DNA of 10,963 nucleotides, taken from contig WGBZ01000314.1 of the NCBI GenBank assembly GCA_015494035.1, forward strand, positions 1 to 10,963, given 5' to 3'. The stretch comes from Lysobacterales bacterium (lineage in GTDB: Bacteria; Pseudomonadota; Gammaproteobacteria; Xanthomonadales; Marinicellaceae). Below, piece by piece: positions 9,449 through 10,963 of the stretch. The notes under the pieces were generated by a model. The model saw nothing but the letters and a program-made list of their open reading frames with translations, was not told the DNA's origin and did no database searches. Position 1 is the first letter of the stretch; each line of letters begins with the position of its first letter. The translations under genes and the position numbers were made by a program.

Positions 9449-10510
9449 TTGTTTACGCTTTGTAAGATACAAAATAAGCTTAGCAAATTAGACTTAAATG
9501 AGAATGGAATAATCCCTGTTTATTCTTCTGATTCTACAAATAACGGGATTATTGGTTATACAAGCAAAAAACCAGATTTTATCGTAAATGATTCAACCCC
9601 TTGTTATGTTATTTTTGGGGATCACACAAGAAGCTTTAATATCGCTACGAAAAATTTTTGCGTAGCCGATAATGTTAAAGTCCTTAGAGTGAACAACTTT
9701 TATTCAATCAATACATTGCTTTTCATTATCTCATCTTGGAAAAAGAGTATTCCCTGCATGGGGTATGCCCGTCACTGGAGTATTGCAAAAAAAGAAAAGT
9801 TCAAACTCCCCATCACGGCTGAAGGTACTCCTGACTATGCCTTTATGGAAAGCTTGATAGCGGAGCTGGAAGCGGAGCGGATAGCGGAGCTGGAAGCCTA
9901 CCTCAAAGCCACAGGACTTAAAGATTATCACCTCACACCAGAAGAGCAAGCCACCCTTGCACAACTGGAAACGATTCGGTGGGGAGAGTTTAAATTGGGG
10001 GATTTGTTTGACATTTTAACCACCAAGAAAAAGTTCAATGCCTCTGATATTAAATTTGGTGGAAAGTATCGTTACATTGCAAGAGGGGAAAGCAATAATG
10101 GCATTAAAGGCTATATTGATGAAAATCCTATGTATCTAAATGACGCTAACACAATTTCGTTTGGTCAAGATACCGCCACCATGTTTTATCAAAATGAGCC
10201 GTACTTCACTGGAGACAAAATCAAAGTTCTAAAGCCCAAGCCAAAAACTGATCTAAATAAAAATACAGCTCAAGTAATTATTGCAGCAATGAAAAAGGCT
10301 TTTGCCAGTTTTAGTTGGGGCAGTAGCTCATACAATGTATCTATTCTAAAAAACATTAAAATCAAACTCCCCATCACCGCTGAAGGCACCCCAGACTATG
10401 CCTTTATGGAAAACTTTATTCACGCCTTACAAAAAGTGGTGATTGCCGATGTGGTGGCGTATACTGACCAAAAAATTCAAGCCCATAAAATTCTCACGTC
10501 CTCTGGATGA
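9449..10510 (+). CDS. Specificity (S) subunit with two target recognition domains
   Basis: This protein would select the DNA target for the preceding nuclease-methylase. Two half-repeats are visible. TRD1 is introduced by VQWGEF (9416-9433, upstream of the TTG at 9449) and ends at KLPITAEGTPDYAFME. A helical spacer follows (IAELEAER, IAELEAYL). TRD2 begins with IRWGEFKLGDLFDI and ends at a second KLPITAEGTPDYAFME. A final helix (ALQKVVIADVVAYTDQKIQAHK) would form the antiparallel coiled coil with the spacer. This is the classic two-TRD Methylase_S layout, implying a bipartite target; the sequence recognised cannot be read from it. The listed TTG start gives 353 residues but cuts into the first conserved motif, so the natural N-terminus lies upstream or comes from fusion with the methylase. 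The TRDs are very AT-rich, as is common for exchanged TRDs. Confidence 0.8.
   Translation: MFTLCKIQNKLSKLDLNENGIIPVYSSDSTNNGIIGYTSKKPDFIVNDSTPCYVIFGDHTRSFNIATKNFCVADNVKVLRVNNFYSINTLLFIISSWKKSIPCMGYARHWSIAKKEKFKLPITAEGTPDYAFMESLIAELEAERIAELEAYLKATGLKDYHLTPEEQATLAQLETIRWGEFKLGDLFDILTTKKKFNASDIKFGGKYRYIARGESNNGIKGYIDENPMYLNDANTISFGQDTATMFYQNEPYFTGDKIKVLKPKPKTDLNKNTAQVIIAAMKKAFASFSWGSSSYNVSILKNIKIKLPITAEGTPDYAFMENFIHALQKVVIADVVAYTDQKIQAHKILTSSG
9802..9851 (+). repeat. 50-bp direct repeat at the end of TRD1 (copy 1)
   Basis: This segment and 10363-10412 are identical at 46 of 50 bases. Both encode KLPITAEGTPDYAFMEs/n, the conserved strand-loop that closes each TRD. High DNA identity between the copies, against very different TRDs, makes them a possible recombination substrate for TRD exchange. 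Confidence 0.85.
9857..9904 (+). repeat. 24-bp tandem duplication in the spacer helix between TRDs
   Basis: ATAGCGGAGCTGGAAGC occurs at 9857-9873 and again, identically, at 9881-9897, an exact offset of 24 bp. The two units encode IAELEAER and IAELEAYL. In type I S subunits such as EcoR124, changes in the number of short repeats in this central helix alter the spacing between the two target halves. A similar effect here is inferred. Confidence 0.8.
10363..10412 (+). repeat. 50-bp direct repeat at the end of TRD2 (copy 2)
   Basis: Second copy of the repeat at 9802-9851 with four mismatches. It closes TRD2 and leads into the C-terminal helix of the specificity subunit. Confidence 0.85.
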
Positions 10511-10592
10511 ATGGGAAATTGAGAGGGTGTATTACTGTAGCCGGGCGGGTTTTGAGACGGGGAAAAGTGTGCCAGCAGCGTGGCCCGGAACG

Positions 10593-10622
10593 AAAAAAAC
10601 CTTTTTGCGCAGAGGCAAAAGG
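10593..10622 (-). terminator. Rho-independent terminator of tRNA-Leu
   Basis: On the minus strand CCTTTTGC, a short loop and GCAAAAAGG form a stem with one bulged base (10600-10622), followed by seven T residues (A run at 10593-10599 on the plus strand). It lies 17 bp past the encoded CCA end of the tRNA. Read on the plus strand the stem is followed by only four T residues, so it may also weakly stop transcripts from the R-M genes. Confidence 0.75.
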
Positions 10623-10639
10623 CTTTTGATGTATTCGGT

Positions 10640-10724
10640 TGGTGCCCGGGGAGAGACTCGAACTCTCACACCCGAAGGCGGGGGATTTTGAATCCCCTGC
10701 GTCTACCAATTCCGCCACCCGGGC
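10640..10724 (-). tRNA. tRNA-Leu (anticodon CAA)
   Basis: An 85-nt class II tRNA. The 7-bp acceptor stem pairs GCCCGGG with CCCGGGC, followed by discriminator A and an encoded CCA (10640-10642). The D-arm region reads TGGCGGAATTGGTAGACGC. The anticodon stem GGGGA/TCCCC encloses the loop TTCAAAA, giving anticodon CAA, which reads the UUG codon. The long variable arm has stem CCGCCTTCGGG-like pairing, followed by the T-arm GAGAGTTCGAGTCTCTC. Length equals E. coli tRNA-Leu(CAA). Its 3' end faces the R-M block, and this tRNA (leuX) is a common integration site in other bacteria, but no integrase is visible here. Confidence 0.97.
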
Positions 10725-10735
10725 ACAGGTCGGTA

Positions 10736-10763
10736 AGTATAAGCATTTTGGCTTTCTTGGCAA
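10736..10763 (-). promoter_or_regulatory. Promoter of tRNA-Leu(CAA)
   Basis: On the minus strand TTGCCA (10758-10763) and TATACT (10736-10741) are separated by 16 bp. The -10 box ends 11 bp before the mature tRNA 5' end at 10724. The GC-rich stretch between the -10 box and the tRNA is not as long as a typical stringent discriminator, so stringent control is uncertain. Confidence 0.7.
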
Positions 10764-10778
10764 GGAATTTATTAAGTT

Positions 10779-10801
10779 GAGTGCCCATACAAAAGGCACT
10801 C
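10779..10801. repeat. Inverted repeat upstream of the tRNA promoter
   Basis: GAGTGCC (10779-10785) and GGCACTC (10795-10801) are perfect complements around a 9-nt loop. Neither strand has a U-run after the stem, so it is not a good intrinsic terminator. The remaining 160 bp to the window edge hold no gene I can support. Confidence 0.5.
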
Positions 10802-10963
10802 CGGACAGTGCTATCTGGCGGATAAATTCCGACACGGCAGAAAGCTTGTGCCAGACAGGTCTCCGGACGGTCAGGCAGGAGAATATCTGTGTTTTTTTGT
10901 TCTTTTGGTTGGCTGTTTAATGGTACTTGAGGCAGAATGAACGCATCCACATACCCTTAAACC

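Noticed and set aside
10639..10950. Open frames across the tRNA-Leu on both strands, including one reading GGGIGRRRGFKIPR
   Set aside because: This peptide is the translation of the tRNA-Leu gene itself, a common spurious call.

Overview
The window looks like a stretch of a moderately GC-rich gammaproteobacterial chromosome carrying a lower-GC restriction-modification insertion. The evidence is the E. coli-like forms of SucA/SucB and PurB, a RoxA/YcfD-type L16 hydroxylase directly behind purB, and a tRNA-Leu with an encoded CCA end. Genus cannot be set from sequence alone.

Core block (1-7013, all minus strand). Reading leftwards from purB (adenylosuccinate lyase), the next gene is a JmjC/cupin ribosomal-protein hydroxylase (roxA-like), which starts with TTG inside the 3' end of purB. 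A 508-bp gap follows, then sucA (2-oxoglutarate dehydrogenase E1, GTG start) and, 5 bp further on, sucB (E2, cut by the window edge before its catalytic His motif). The gap between roxA and sucA holds two tandem, related, palindromic MITE-like elements with matching terminal inverted repeats. A candidate promoter lies upstream of them, so they would be transcribed into the sucAB leader.

Accessory block (about 7060-10510, plus strand). Base composition falls abruptly just beyond purB. After a divergent AT-rich intergenic region come a fused nuclease-methyltransferase (PD-(D/E)XK motif plus an N6-adenine methylase domain) and a two-TRD specificity subunit. This layout resembles type IIB systems of the BcgI/CspCI kind. 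The specificity reading frame has no usual start codon in front of its first conserved motif. It sits in the -1 frame relative to the methylase gene, and one extra base near the methylase stop would join the two into a single R-M-S chain. The specificity gene also carries a 24-bp tandem duplication in its central spacer helix and a 50-bp direct repeat ending each TRD.

Right edge (10511-10963). GC rises again. A tRNA-Leu(CAA) on the minus strand, with a recognisable promoter and terminator, points its 3' end at the R-M block. No integrase or duplicated attachment core is visible. Apart from a small inverted repeat I see nothing supportable beyond the tRNA promoter.

The R-M locus is the part most worth attention. 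The rest is ordinary central metabolism and translation-related housekeeping.
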